This document shows positions 23,270 through 31,475 of a stretch of 64,000 bases of DNA, in pieces. The DNA comes from Azospirillum sp. TSH100 (GTDB lineage: Bacteria; Pseudomonadota; Alphaproteobacteria; Azospirillales; Azospirillaceae), in NCBI RefSeq assembly GCF_004923295.1, contig NZ_CP039634.1, forward strand, positions 682,001-746,000. The letters run 5' to 3'. Position 1 is the first letter of the stretch. Each line of letters opens with the position of its first letter. The notes beneath the pieces were generated by a model. That model was not told where the DNA came from. It worked only from the letters and a program-made list of their open reading frames with translations, and ran no database searches. The position numbers and the translations under genes are program-made.

Positions 23270-23926
23270 ATGACCACCCCCGACGCCGTTTCCTCCTCCT
23301 TCCTGCGTTGCCTGGAGAACAGCCGGCTGTTCGACCAGCCGTACAATCACTGGCTGCTGTCCGAAGCGCTGCCGGTAGAGGCCGCCGACGCCATCGCGGA
23401 CCTGCCCTGGGGCCCGCCCCCGGTGTCCGACACCTATGGCAAGCGCGAGACCAACAACGCGTCGCGCACCTATTTCGGCGCGGAGAACCGCGCCAGATAC
23501 GCGGTGTGCGAGACGGTGGCCCAGGCCTTCCAGAGCCGTCCGGTGGTGGACGCCATACAGAAGACCTGCGACGTCGACCTGACCGGCACCAGCCTGCGCA
23601 TCGAATATTGCCAGGACACCGATGGCTTCTGGCTGGAACCGCACACCGACATCGGCGTCAAGAAATACACGATGCTGATCTATCTCTCGAAAGGGCCGAA
23701 CTGCTCGCACTGGGGCACCGACGTGCTGGACGACAGCCGGACGGTGGTCGCCCGCGCGCCCTACGCCTTCAACGAGGGGCTGATCTTCATCCCCGGCAGC
23801 AACACCTGGCACGGTTTCGAGAAGCGCCCAATCGACGGCGTGCGCAAATCGATCATCGTCAACTATGTCGGCCCCGAATGGCGGGCGCGGCAGGAACTGT
23901 GCTTCCCCGACAAACCTGTTGCATAA
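23270..23926 (+). CDS. 2-oxoglutarate/Fe(II) oxygenase-like protein (first of pair)
   Basis: A 218-residue protein with the facial triad of 2OG-Fe(II) oxygenases: His125 and Asp127 in EPHTDIG, His181 in TWHGFEKR, and Arg192 suited to bind 2-oxoglutarate. The double-stranded beta-helix core shows as KKYTMLIYLS and GLIFIPGSN. The substrate is unknown. It follows the ELM1-family gene by 157 bases on the same strand. A role in hydroxylating a sugar or lipid made by that enzyme is possible but inferred from neighbourhood only. Confidence 0.8.
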   Translation: MTTPDAVSSSFLRCLENSRLFDQPYNHWLLSEALPVEAADAIADLPWGPPPVSDTYGKRETNNASRTYFGAENRARYAVCETVAQAFQSRPVVDAIQKTCDVDLTGTSLRIEYCQDTDGFWLEPHTDIGVKKYTMLIYLSKGPNCSHWGTDVLDDSRTVVARAPYAFNEGLIFIPGSNTWHGFEKRPIDGVRKSIIVNYVGPEWRARQELCFPDKPVA

Positions 23927-24004
23927 TGGCTCCGCCGTGGTTAAGTGACGCCGGTTTTGGGGGGCAAAGCCACCGTCGGCACGCTCTTTGGGAGTTTCCT
24001 ACCC

Positions 24005-24637
24005 ATGTCCATGCTTGATCTGGACAAGTTCCGCGCCACCCCCCTGCAGCACGATCCCTATGATTTCCTGTGCGTTCCGGGGTTCGTGAAGCGGGAGTAT
24101 CTTGAAGAGCTGCACCGCGACTATCCCAAGGTCGACCGGCCGGGCTCGATCCCGCTGGGCGTCTTCCCCCAAGGGCCGGCCTTCGATCGGATGATCGCCG
24201 AACTGAAGGGTCCGGAGGTCTGCAAGGCCTTCTCCGACAAGTTCAATCTGGACCTGTCAAAATACCCGACCATGTTCACGGCGCGCGGCATGTGCCGGCC
24301 GACCGACGGCAAGATCCATCCGGATTCGGCCAGCAAGATCATCACCGTGCTGATCTACATGAACCCGCCCTGGGAGGCGACCGGCGGTCGCCTGCGCATC
24401 CTGCGTTCCCAGAATCTGGAGGACTACGCCGCCGAGGTTCCGCCGGAGGAAGGCACCCTGATGTGCTTCCGCCGCAGCGACACCTCCTGGCACGGCCACT
24501 ATCCCTTTGAAGGCCAGCGCCGTGCGATCCAGATGAACTGGGTCAAGGGCAGCGTCTATATCTGGCATGAACAGTGGCGGCATCGCGTCGGCGCCTGGGC
24601 CAAGGGCGTCTTCGGCGCCCAGTCTGCCGGCTATTGA
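24005..24637 (+). CDS. 2-oxoglutarate/Fe(II) oxygenase-like protein (second of pair)
   Basis: A 210-residue protein with His105 and Asp107 in KIHPDS, His163 in SWHGHYPF and Arg172/Arg173 in QRRAI, again the HxD...H triad plus a 2OG-binding Arg. It shares the fold but little sequence with the gene before it, so this is not a recent duplication. The start at 24005 is chosen over 23945 since the extra 20 residues look non-coding; Met at 24011 is also possible. The gene ends at a hairpin shared with the convergent phosphatase gene. Confidence 0.8.
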   Translation: MSMLDLDKFRATPLQHDPYDFLCVPGFVKREYLEELHRDYPKVDRPGSIPLGVFPQGPAFDRMIAELKGPEVCKAFSDKFNLDLSKYPTMFTARGMCRPTDGKIHPDSASKIITVLIYMNPPWEATGGRLRILRSQNLEDYAAEVPPEEGTLMCFRRSDTSWHGHYPFEGQRRAIQMNWVKGSVYIWHEQWRHRVGAWAKGVFGAQSAGY

Positions 24638-24645
24638 GAGACATG

Positions 24646-24669
24646 GTGAGGGGCGATGACGCCCCTCAC
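24646..24669. terminator. Bidirectional hairpin terminator
   Basis: GTGAGGGGCG and CGCCCCTCAC pair perfectly around an ATGA loop, followed by TTCTGT. It lies between two convergent genes. Confidence 0.6.
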
Positions 24670-24680
24670 TTCTGTGCCCC

Positions 24681-25262
24681 TCAGTCGATCAGATCCTCGA
24701 CCTCGCGGATGCGGCCGCTGTCGATCATAAATTGAACCAGTTCGGGGCGCTGCTTGCCGAGCGTGCGGTGGCGCTGACGCACAGCGGCGATCAGGTCGCC
24801 GTTGCGGCCGAGGATGTCGTCGGCGAATTCGATCATGCGCAGGTTGGGCCAGGTTTGGGCCCGGATGGCGACCACCGCCCCCACCGCGTCGGCTGCCGGC
24901 AGGTCGGGACGGGCCTGGGCCAGGATCATCGTCAGCGCGGCGGTGGAGCGCGACACGCCGGCATGGCAGTGGACCAGCAGATGGCGGCAGTCCACCGGTT
25001 CGGCCAGCAGGTCGCGGCCGAAGGCCAGGATGCGTTCCACGTCCGACCGTTCCGGCGCGATCTGTCCCTGGGTCGGTTCGATGACGTCGTGGAAGCGCAG
25101 TTCCAGCCGCTCATGCTCGCCGTAATCGCCGAAGTCGCTCGGCTCCGTCATATCGGGGTCGAGGATCGACAGCACATGGCTGACCTTGCCGCCGCCGAAA
25201 TTGCAAAGCTCGCTGAGACCGCAGACCGTCAGGCCGAAAGGCACGAAATCGCTGGCCATCAT
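24681..25262 (-). CDS. Dual-specificity/tyrosine phosphatase-like protein
   Basis: A 193-residue phosphatase. The P-loop is HCHAGVSRS with nucleophile Cys99 and Arg105, and Asp59 in FHDVIEP is a fit for the general acid. SHVLSILDPDM near the start is the usual first strand of this group. Relatives act on phosphotyrosine or phosphoinositide-like substrates; here the target is unknown. Two ATG codons lie in tandem (25262, 25259), so the start is certain to within one codon. Confidence 0.85.
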   Translation of the reverse strand: MMASDFVPFGLTVCGLSELCNFGGGKVSHVLSILDPDMTEPSDFGDYGEHERLELRFHDVIEPTQGQIAPERSDVERILAFGRDLLAEPVDCRHLLVHCHAGVSRSTAALTMILAQARPDLPAADAVGAVVAIRAQTWPNLRMIEFADDILGRNGDLIAAVRQRHRTLGKQRPELVQFMIDSGRIREVEDLID

Positions 25263-25403
25263 TCTCTCGTTCGATTGCGGGAGGAGGGAGACTGGGGGAG
25301 CTGGGAAGCCGCATTTGGCACCCGCCGCCCCGCCGCCGTCAACCCGACAACCGTTCGTACACGAGATCATCACATTCGGGGCCAGCGCCCTTCTCCGGAC
25401 CCG

Positions 25404-26111
25404 TCACGCTTCTCCGCCGACCTCCCCCTCACCTTCGGCCTCGGCTGCATCGCCGGCCGGCGGCTGCGTCGGCTGCGGGCGGCGGGTGCGCAGCTTCTTC
25501 AGCAGCAGCGAGAAGGGCTTCAGCGCGGTGTCCATGATGGTCTGGTCCCCCTCCAGCCGTGACAGCAGGAAGGCACCAGCCTCCAGCGTGGAGACGCTGT
25601 CGCGCCGCGGCTCCTTGCGCGCCTGCCCATAGAGCGAGCGGAACTGCGGGTTCAGCACGATGCGGCGGCATTTCAGCAGCCAGGCATTGCGCCACCAGAG
25701 GGTCTTGGCCTGGCTCCAGGTGCCGTCCAGGACGATGACGCCCTCCAGATCCTCCAGGATCTCGGCACTGTCGCGCAGCGGCTGGCCGTTCTTGTCGACC
25801 ACCGCCACCTCCGCCCTGGGAGCGCCGCCCTCCTTCACCGGGCCGAGATACAGCACGCCCCAGCGCTTGGGATCGACCTCCCGCCCCAGGATGCGCTTCA
25901 GGCCCGGCCAGCTCAGCCCGACCTTCACCATCGAATTGGCGAATTGCAGATGGGCGATCTGGGCGGTGCCCAGATTTTCCCGCTTCTCCTGCGGATGCTG
26001 GAGGATCAGCAGGAACACGCCGTTGTCGATCGGCTGCACTGCCTCACAAATGCACAGGTGATTAGGCTTTAGGCAGTTCGGGCAGGAATCGGGTGCGGTG
26101 GCGCTGTGCAT
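25404..26111 (-). CDS. DTW domain protein, likely tRNA-uridine aminocarboxypropyltransferase
   Basis: A 235-residue protein. An N-terminal zinc-type cluster (C10, C13, C20, C22 in CPNCLKPNHLCIC) is followed by the DTW domain: LQHPQEKRENLGTA, then DGTWSQAKTLW (Asp129, Thr131, Trp132), which binds S-adenosylmethionine. The family (TapT/TuaA) adds an acp group to uridine in the tRNA D or variable loop. The tail is Pro/Glu-rich and of low complexity. The start at 26111 is the Met just ahead of the Cys cluster; the frame extends upstream without coding character. Confidence 0.85.
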   Translation of the reverse strand: MHSATAPDSCPNCLKPNHLCICEAVQPIDNGVFLLILQHPQEKRENLGTAQIAHLQFANSMVKVGLSWPGLKRILGREVDPKRWGVLYLGPVKEGGAPRAEVAVVDKNGQPLRDSAEILEDLEGVIVLDGTWSQAKTLWWRNAWLLKCRRIVLNPQFRSLYGQARKEPRRDSVSTLEAGAFLLSRLEGDQTIMDTALKPFSLLLKKLRTRRPQPTQPPAGDAAEAEGEGEVGGEA

Positions 26112-26469
26112 GGGAGGTACGCATTCCTTGAAGGGGATTGGCCGCGAATATGGGTTGGAACGACGCGGAAGGGAACACATCTCACACGGGACAGCGGCGA
26201 TGCCCGATCGAAGGGCGATGTCCGCCACGGCGTGTACGACAGATCCCCCAGATTCCCCAGCGTCATACCGGTTCATGTGGGTTCGAGTGGCTTCGTATAA
26301 ACCGTTTGTAGAGACTTAGTCGTGTGTCATGGAACTCGTGTGACGCGCTTAACAGCTGGCCTGGAACTTGCGTAGTTATTATCCAGGCAAACAGGACGAC
26401 GGGTGGGCCAGGACCGGCCTTAGTCAGGCTGATCCGCGGTGCCATCCGGCGCTCAGAAGGAGACCTGCC
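26112..26469. other. Intergenic region, 358 bases
   Basis: Lies between divergent genes (DTW gene and the 60-residue protein). It has AT-rich stretches at 26280-26310 and 26370-26400 and one sigma-54-like element (listed separately). No gene or RNA is seen in it. Confidence 0.5.
26357..26371 (+). promoter_or_regulatory. Sigma-54-like -24/-12 promoter element
   Basis: TGGCCTGGAACTTGC has the invariant GG-N10-GC spacing and the TTGC of the -12 box, differing at two positions from TGGCACG-N4-TTGC. It would start transcription about 85 bases ahead of the 60-residue gene. No activator site was recognised upstream. Confidence 0.3.
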
Positions 26470-26652
26470 ATGCTGCCCGCCCACCTTGCCGACCGCCTGC
26501 TGAAGCAGCGCCGCGATGCCGACAGCGCGGAATTCGCCCGCCAGTTGCCGCTTTACGCCCCGCTGGATGCGGATGACCCGCGCTGGATGACCGAGCCGGA
26601 CGGCACGGAGCAGCCCGGCCGCCGGGAGCCCGATTGGGCCACCAACTACTGA
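26470..26652 (+). CDS. Hypothetical 60-residue protein
   Basis: A short gene with a strong ribosome site (AAGGAG, 7 bases before the ATG). The product is charged and soluble, with an N-terminal helix (AHLADRLLKQRRDADSAEFARQL) and a Pro/Asp/Trp-rich tail ending DWATNY. No family is recognised. It ends 7 bases short of the convergent imuA gene. Confidence 0.6.
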   Translation: MLPAHLADRLLKQRRDADSAEFARQLPLYAPLDADDPRWMTEPDGTEQPGRREPDWATNY

Positions 26653-26659
26653 CCGGCAC

Positions 26660-27565
26660 TCAACGCGCCCTGGCTGGGGCAATGGCCACTTTGCGGTGAT
26701 CCGACAAGCGAATCTGTCGGTTGTCGGACATCGGCTGCCTGACCGGCCATAGCGCCGAGTTGCTTTGCGCGGCTTGCCCAAGGCCGCTTCCATTCCATTT
26801 CGCCACGTCGCGCCACCCAACACCGTCCCAGGCAAGCGTCCAGTCGCCCGGACGTCCGCCGCGGCACCGCTCCAGCGCGACCGACCAGCACGGCATGCCC
26901 AGCACCGGCGGGACGCCGACGGCGCGTGGAGCCGTATCCTCCTCCTCATCCAGGCTGGGAACGGCTTTCAGCCGCCAGCGGGTCACCGCGGCGCTCAGCC
27001 CTTCCGACCGCCGGTGGCGTCCGCCCGGCGCGGCAGCGCCCAAGTCCAGCAGGAAACCGGTCACTCCCGACGACTCGGCGGCCAGTTGCAGCCGCCGGCT
27101 GGCGGTCAGGTCCAGCCCCTCCAACTCGCCCAGCACCGCCGCCAAGGCGGAGCAGCGCAGCGCCTCCTCCATCGCCCACTGCGCATCGATCGCCCGCACC
27201 GCCCGCACGGCCACCAGACGGTCCGGGGTCAGGCCATAGGCGACCAGCCCCGGGGCATACAGGTCGCGCCCGCGCAGGATCCACAGCGCCGGCGTCCTCG
27301 GAGTCGCCAGCCGGGCCAGCAGCGCCGCGGCGAACCCGGTGCCCGCCCCCGGAGCCTCCGCCGCCACCGCATGGAGGCAGCCCAGCGGCAGCCCGCCGTC
27401 GGGCAGATGATTGTCGATCGACTCGACGCCGAACGGCAGGGTCCGCCCGCCCTCCCCGCCCGCTCCCTCGATCCGCCGGATGCGTGCGCGCAGATCGGCC
27501 AGCACGCCAGCACGATCGCGCGGCGCAGTCTCCGCGGACGAGGATGGGGGCGACGGCACAGGCAT
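26660..27565 (-). CDS. imuA: ImuA, RecA-like SOS mutagenesis factor
   Basis: A 301-residue protein of the ImuA group, a RecA-like core without a clear Walker A (LPFGVESIDNHLPDGGLPLG, then HAVAAEAPGAG). ALRCSALAAVLGELEGLDLTASRRLQ in two runs is the most typical part. ImuA works with ImuB and DnaE2 in error-prone translesion synthesis. A LexA box lies 27-41 bases upstream of the start at 27565; the alternative Met at 27625 would place that box inside the gene. No imuB or dnaE2 follows: the gene ends against a convergent small gene. Confidence 0.85.
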   Translation of the reverse strand: MPVPSPPSSSAETAPRDRAGVLADLRARIRRIEGAGGEGGRTLPFGVESIDNHLPDGGLPLGCLHAVAAEAPGAGTGFAAALLARLATPRTPALWILRGRDLYAPGLVAYGLTPDRLVAVRAVRAIDAQWAMEEALRCSALAAVLGELEGLDLTASRRLQLAAESSGVTGFLLDLGAAAPGGRHRRSEGLSAAVTRWRLKAVPSLDEEEDTAPRAVGVPPVLGMPCWSVALERCRGGRPGDWTLAWDGVGWRDVAKWNGSGLGQAAQSNSALWPVRQPMSDNRQIRLSDHRKVAIAPARAR

Positions 27566-27591
27566 GACTCGGCTCCGTTCGGCAGGCTTAT

Positions 27592-27606
27592 GTTCCCGAT
27601 ATGTTC
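27592..27606. promoter_or_regulatory. LexA box upstream of imuA
   Basis: GTTCCCGATATGTTC is a perfect match to the alphaproteobacterial SOS operator GTTC-N7-GTTC. It lies 27 bases upstream of the chosen imuA start and predicts induction by DNA damage. Confidence 0.8.
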
Positions 27607-27673
27607 TATCATGAACAGCTGCCAAGGGGGAGTCTGCGACTCCTGTCTTGTTCTGTGACCAACCGCCTCGAAA

Positions 27674-28126
27674 TCAGTTTGCAATGGGCGTGGCGCCGAT
27701 CTTTCCGCGCGGGGCCGCCTTGATGGTAGGACCGGCATTGTCGGCGGGCTTAGCCACGGTGGTGGAGGTGCCGCGGCTGCCGCGCGGGGTGTTGCCTTTC
27801 AGGCTCAGCAGATGCAGCCGGACATAGGCGGTGGACCCGCCGACCTTCACCGCCACCCAGTCGCTGTTGCGCACCCGGCCCAGCGTGGTCACCCCCTGGC
27901 CCGCCCCCAGCGTGGCGACGACGCCTGAACCGCCCGCCGGTTGGGCATAGGCCGGCGTCGGCTTGTCCACCTGCCACTCCCCATAGATCGGCTCCAGCCC
28001 GGTCCCGGTGTCGGGCGCGGTGCGCACGGTCGGCGGATTGGGAACCCGCTGGTACGGCATGCAGCCGGGAACCATCAGCGTGGCCAGGGCCACCATCAGG
28101 GGAAGGGTACGCAGACGCCGGATCAT
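27674..28126 (-). CDS. SH3-domain lipoprotein
   Basis: A 150-residue exported protein. The N-terminus (MIRRLRTLPLMVALATLMVPGC) ends in a lipobox-like VPGC with Cys22 as the lipidation site. A bacterial SH3 domain follows at about 50-110 (PAYAQPAGGSGVVATLGAGQ, then SDWVAVKVGGSTAYVRLHLL). Such domains often bind cell-wall peptides. The C-terminal tail is basic and disordered. Its target is unknown. It lies upstream of imuA on the same strand but imuA has its own operator. Confidence 0.75.
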   Translation of the reverse strand: MIRRLRTLPLMVALATLMVPGCMPYQRVPNPPTVRTAPDTGTGLEPIYGEWQVDKPTPAYAQPAGGSGVVATLGAGQGVTTLGRVRNSDWVAVKVGGSTAYVRLHLLSLKGNTPRGSRGTSTTVAKPADNAGPTIKAAPRGKIGATPIAN

Positions 28127-28465
28127 CGCTCACCTTGGAGATGGAACGGTGCTTTGCAGGAGCGGGACAAACAGGGGCGGCAAACAGGGGAGTTGAGGAC
28201 CTTCGGCGCGACCATACAGGAGGCTGCCCCCTCTTCGCCACCGCAGCGCACCCAAATTCGCTATGCGCTTTTTGGGGCAGGCCGCCCGGTTCTGAAAAAT
28301 TATCTCAAATTCGATATTTCTCGTTCCACCTCCGCGCAGGAGTCACGAGCCACCCTGCGTATCTTGACCATCGAGACGCCCGAGACAAGCCCCACCGGCG
28401 CCGGTCAAAGGACGTCACCGCCAGAACGGCAGTCCATCACGACGCACTTCATGGGGGCACCGGCC
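28127..28465. other. Intergenic region, 339 bases
   Basis: Separates the divergent SH3-lipoprotein and EF-hand genes. An AT-rich patch at 28294-28320 probably holds promoters, but no clear -35/-10 pair was found. No gene or structured RNA is recognised. Confidence 0.45.
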
Positions 28466-29287
28466 ATGATCTCCTCCCTCGGCAGTTCCAGCACAGCCGC
28501 GACACTGCAGAAATACTTCACCAAGGCGGACGCCAACGGCGACTCCTCGCTGTCGAAGGACGAGCTGCTGAGTTCGCTGGAAGGCACCTCGGCCTCGTCC
28601 GACAGCGACAAGCTCTCCTCGGCGGTCGACAGTCTGGTCAGCAGCCTGGACAGCGACAAGGACGGCTCGCTGAGCGCGACGGAGTTCAGCTCCTTCTCCA
28701 GCCAGTTCGATTACGCCAGCGGCAGCACCCTGCTGGCGGCGCAGGAGCAGGCGAGCAGCATGCAGCAGCAGCTCGCCCAGAACCTCTACTCCAGCCTGGA
28801 CAGCGACAGCAGCGGCGGCATCAGTTCGGACGAGCTGACCTCCGCCCTGACCTCCGCCGGCCAGTCCAGCACCGACGCCGCGTCGCTGTTCAGCAGCCTC
28901 GACAGCGACGAGGACGGGTCGATTTCCGAGGACGAGCTGACCAACGCGCTGAAGGAGGCCGACGACAACCGTCCGCCGCCGCCACCGCCGCCCGCCAATG
29001 ACAGCAGCACCACCAGCGCTTCGGACAGCGGCAGCACGGACTCGACCTCTTCCAGCTCGTCATCCTCGTCGTCTTCGTCCGCATCCTCGTCGTCCAGCAC
29101 CGCATCGGCGGGCGGCACGACCAGCTACGATCCGCTGGACACCAACAAGGACGGCTACGTCTCGGAACAGGAGCGGATGGCGGCCTATGGCGGCTCGCAG
29201 CAGCAGACGGGCGGCGTCACGTCCAACCGCCTCAGCGGCGACATGCTGCGGACATTGATGCAGGGCATCAACGAGGTTGCCGCGTAG
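28466..29287 (+). CDS. EF-hand protein with five calcium-binding loops
   Basis: A 273-residue, Ser- and Asp-rich acidic protein. Five canonical 12-residue EF-hand loops are visible at about 22-33, 62-73, 112-123, 146-157 and 225-236 (for example DSDKDGSLSATE and DTNKDGYVSEQE). A run of seven prolines and a long Ser/Thr-only linker (about 180-220) separate loops four and five. There is no signal peptide, so it is either cytosolic or leaves by another route. GGGGG lies 8 bases before the ATG at 28466; an ATG at 28451 is possible. Confidence 0.8.
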   Translation: MISSLGSSSTAATLQKYFTKADANGDSSLSKDELLSSLEGTSASSDSDKLSSAVDSLVSSLDSDKDGSLSATEFSSFSSQFDYASGSTLLAAQEQASSMQQQLAQNLYSSLDSDSSGGISSDELTSALTSAGQSSTDAASLFSSLDSDEDGSISEDELTNALKEADDNRPPPPPPPANDSSTTSASDSGSTDSTSSSSSSSSSSSASSSSSTASAGGTTSYDPLDTNKDGYVSEQERMAAYGGSQQQTGGVTSNRLSGDMLRTLMQGINEVAA

Positions 29288-29314
29288 CCTGTGGGTTCGG
29301 ACGCGCGGCACGGG

Positions 29315-29354
29315 AAAAGGCGGTCGGCGGGTGGCGCCGGCCGCCTTTTCTTTT
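29315..29354 (+). terminator. Terminator after the EF-hand gene
   Basis: AAAAGGCGG pairs with CCGCCTTTT at the base and CGGCG with CGCCG above, then CTTTT follows. It probably also serves the convergent hemN gene. Confidence 0.75.
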
Positions 29355-29379
29355 CAGCCGCCTTTTTTCCCGAACGGCA

Positions 29380-30807
29380 TCAGACCGCCCGGCTGTGCCG
29401 CCCCGCGCCCTTGGAAAGGTGTGTATCAAAACGGGCGGCGACGATGCGCATCAGGGGACGGGCGGTCTCCGGCACATGGACGCGTCGGCCGTCCACGACC
29501 GCGACCCCGTCGGCGACCAGATCGGCCATGCCCTCCAGCTCCGCGTCGAAGGCGGATTCGGGCAGGTCGTGAGCACGGGCGATGGCGGCGGTGTCGACCG
29601 ACAGGTCGCACATCAGCCGCATGATCAGGTCGCGCCGCACCTTGTCGTCCCGGGTCAGCGCGATGCCCTTGCCGGTCGGCAGGCGGCCTTCCTCGATTGC
29701 GGTGGCATAATGGTCGAAGGGCACGGCGTTCTGCACATAGCCCTGCGGCAGCGCGCCGATGGAGGACGAGCCGAAGCCCAGCAGCACCTCGGCATCGTCG
29801 GTGGTGTAGCCCTGGAAATTGCGGCCCAGCCGCCCTTCCTCCTGCTGCACCGCCAGTTCGTCGCCGGGGCGGGCGAAATGGTCGAGCCCGATGGCGCTGT
29901 AGCCGGCGGCGGCCAGCGTGTCGCCGATGGCGGCGAACTGCTCCCAGCGGCCGAGCGAACCGGCCAGAACCGACTCGTCGATCTTCTTCTGGTGGGTCTT
30001 CATCCACGGCACATGGGCGTAGCCGAAGACCGACAGCCGGTCGGGCGCCATCTCAAGCGCGATCTCGGCGGAGCGGGTCACGCTCTCCACCGACTGGTGC
30101 GGCAGGCCGTACATCAGGTCGAGGTTGACGCTGGTGATGCCGGCGTCCTTCAGCCAGGCGAGCGCCTGTTCGGTGACGGCGCGCGGCTGGACGCGGTTGA
30201 TCGCCTGCTGCACCGTCTCGTCGAAATCCTGCACGCCGAGCGAGGCGCGATTGACCCCGGCGCGGCCCAGCGCCGCCGCCATCTCCGCCGTCAGGGTGCG
30301 GGGGTCGATCTCCACCGCCAGTTCGGCATCGGCGGCGACGTCGAAGCGGGCGCGCAGCAGCGCGATCATCGCCTCGAAATCGCCCGGCGCCATCATGGTC
30401 GGGGTGCCGCCGCCGAAATGGATGTGACGCACCGCCAGCCGGCCGGGAATGCGGTCGGCCACCATGGCGATCTCGCGCCGCATATGGCCGAGATACTCGG
30501 CAATCGGCTCGTAGCGCGCGACGATCTTGGTGTGGCAGCCGCAGTACCAGCACATCTTCTGGCAGAAGGGCACATGCAGGTAGAGCGATCCCGAGCGGGA
30601 CGGCTCGATCGCCTCCAGCCAGCCGCCATAGACGTCGCCGTTCACCTCGGGCGTGAAGTGCGGCGCGGTCGGGTAGCTGGTGTAACGCGGCACCCGCAGC
30701 CCGTCATACTTGGCGAGCAGCGCGGGATCCACGCCGTGGGCGACACCATGGGAATGGGACGGGTTGGCGGGGGCCGGCTTTACGGCCAGGGCGGATATGG
30801 CGTTCAT
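29380..30807 (-). CDS. hemN: Oxygen-independent coproporphyrinogen III oxidase (HemN)
   Basis: A 475-residue radical-SAM enzyme making protoporphyrinogen IX for heme without oxygen. The cluster motif is C82-x3-C86-x2-C89-x-C91 (CQKMCWYCGC). The N-terminal RVPRYTSYPTAPHF, GGGTPTM, and the C-terminal HemN_C domain (LIMRLMCDLSVD) match the true HemN rather than HemW branch. Heme is needed by the NapB/NapC cytochromes of this window. An FNR-type box lies 36-49 bases upstream. Confidence 0.96.
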   Translation of the reverse strand: MNAISALAVKPAPANPSHSHGVAHGVDPALLAKYDGLRVPRYTSYPTAPHFTPEVNGDVYGGWLEAIEPSRSGSLYLHVPFCQKMCWYCGCHTKIVARYEPIAEYLGHMRREIAMVADRIPGRLAVRHIHFGGGTPTMMAPGDFEAMIALLRARFDVAADAELAVEIDPRTLTAEMAAALGRAGVNRASLGVQDFDETVQQAINRVQPRAVTEQALAWLKDAGITSVNLDLMYGLPHQSVESVTRSAEIALEMAPDRLSVFGYAHVPWMKTHQKKIDESVLAGSLGRWEQFAAIGDTLAAAGYSAIGLDHFARPGDELAVQQEEGRLGRNFQGYTTDDAEVLLGFGSSSIGALPQGYVQNAVPFDHYATAIEEGRLPTGKGIALTRDDKVRRDLIMRLMCDLSVDTAAIARAHDLPESAFDAELEGMADLVADGVAVVDGRRVHVPETARPLMRIVAARFDTHLSKGAGRHSRAV

Positions 30808-30842
30808 GAGCGACAGAGTGCCGCAGCACCCCCACCCCCGCC

Positions 30843-30856
30843 TTGATCCACGTCAA
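30843..30856 (-). promoter_or_regulatory. FNR-type operator upstream of hemN
   Basis: On the minus strand TTGACGTGGATCAA fits TTGAY-N4-RTCAA exactly. Its centre is 42 bases from the annotated hemN ATG, so a class II start would fall at or very near that codon: either the mRNA is nearly leaderless or translation starts a little further in. Confidence 0.72.
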
Positions 30857-30875
30857 GATCGCAAAAGCGGCCTTT

Positions 30876-31313
30876 TCATCGCTTCGCGGCAGCGGCGGCC
30901 AGACGCTGTTCCAGATGCTCGTGCAGCAGGTTCAGGTTCATCCGGTTGGCCTTGAAGGCGATGTCGAACACGGTGCCCAGCACCGGAACCGACCCGCCCG
31001 CCCAGTCGAGCAGGACGTTGAAGACCATGCGGGCCACCAGCGCCTTTGGCAGGTCGAAGCGGGCGGCCTCCATGATGATGTAGGCGGACACGGCCGCCGT
31101 CACGGTGTCGCCGGCCACCGGCACCAGACTGGCGATGCCGTCCAGACCGACCGGGATGCGGGTGAAGGGAATGCGCCAGCGGGTGTCCATCAGCCGGGCC
31201 AGACGGCGCAGCCGCTCCAGCCGCTGGAAATCGATGGGGACCGAGCCGCCCGGTCCGCCCGGCGGCGGTTCTTCGGCAATGGCGTGCCGGCGTGTGCGGA
31301 TGGCGTCGATCAT
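30876..31313 (-). CDS. DUF4112 domain-containing membrane protein
   Basis: A 145-residue protein with the DUF4112 pattern: RLARLMDTRWRIPFTRIPVGLDGI in two runs, LVPVAGDTVTAAVSAYII, FNVLLDWAGGSVPVLGTVFDIAFKANRMN and LLHEHLEQR. Two membrane helices lie in the middle. The function of the family is unknown. The start at 31313 is chosen because the residues before it are Arg-rich and unlike the family. It ends 69 bases upstream of hemN, which has its own operator. Confidence 0.82.
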   Translation of the reverse strand: MIDAIRTRRHAIAEEPPPGGPGGSVPIDFQRLERLRRLARLMDTRWRIPFTRIPVGLDGIASLVPVAGDTVTAAVSAYIIMEAARFDLPKALVARMVFNVLLDWAGGSVPVLGTVFDIAFKANRMNLNLLHEHLEQRLAAAAAKR

Positions 31314-31475
31314 CGCATGTCCCCCGATCAGTCGGTCCCGCGCCCGCAGCGCGACTCCCCGCAAGGGAAGAACCCGCCGCTGCACCCCCAGGTTCCACCC
31401 CTCCGGAACAAAGTTCGCACCACCAACAGATACCATGAATGACTATCGTCCGCGATAATCCTGAGCCGGCAAGCC

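Noticed and set aside
29041..29100. Serine-codon tract looking like a simple DNA repeat.
   Set aside because: It uses several serine codons and keeps the frame, so it is a protein low-complexity linker rather than a nucleotide repeat.
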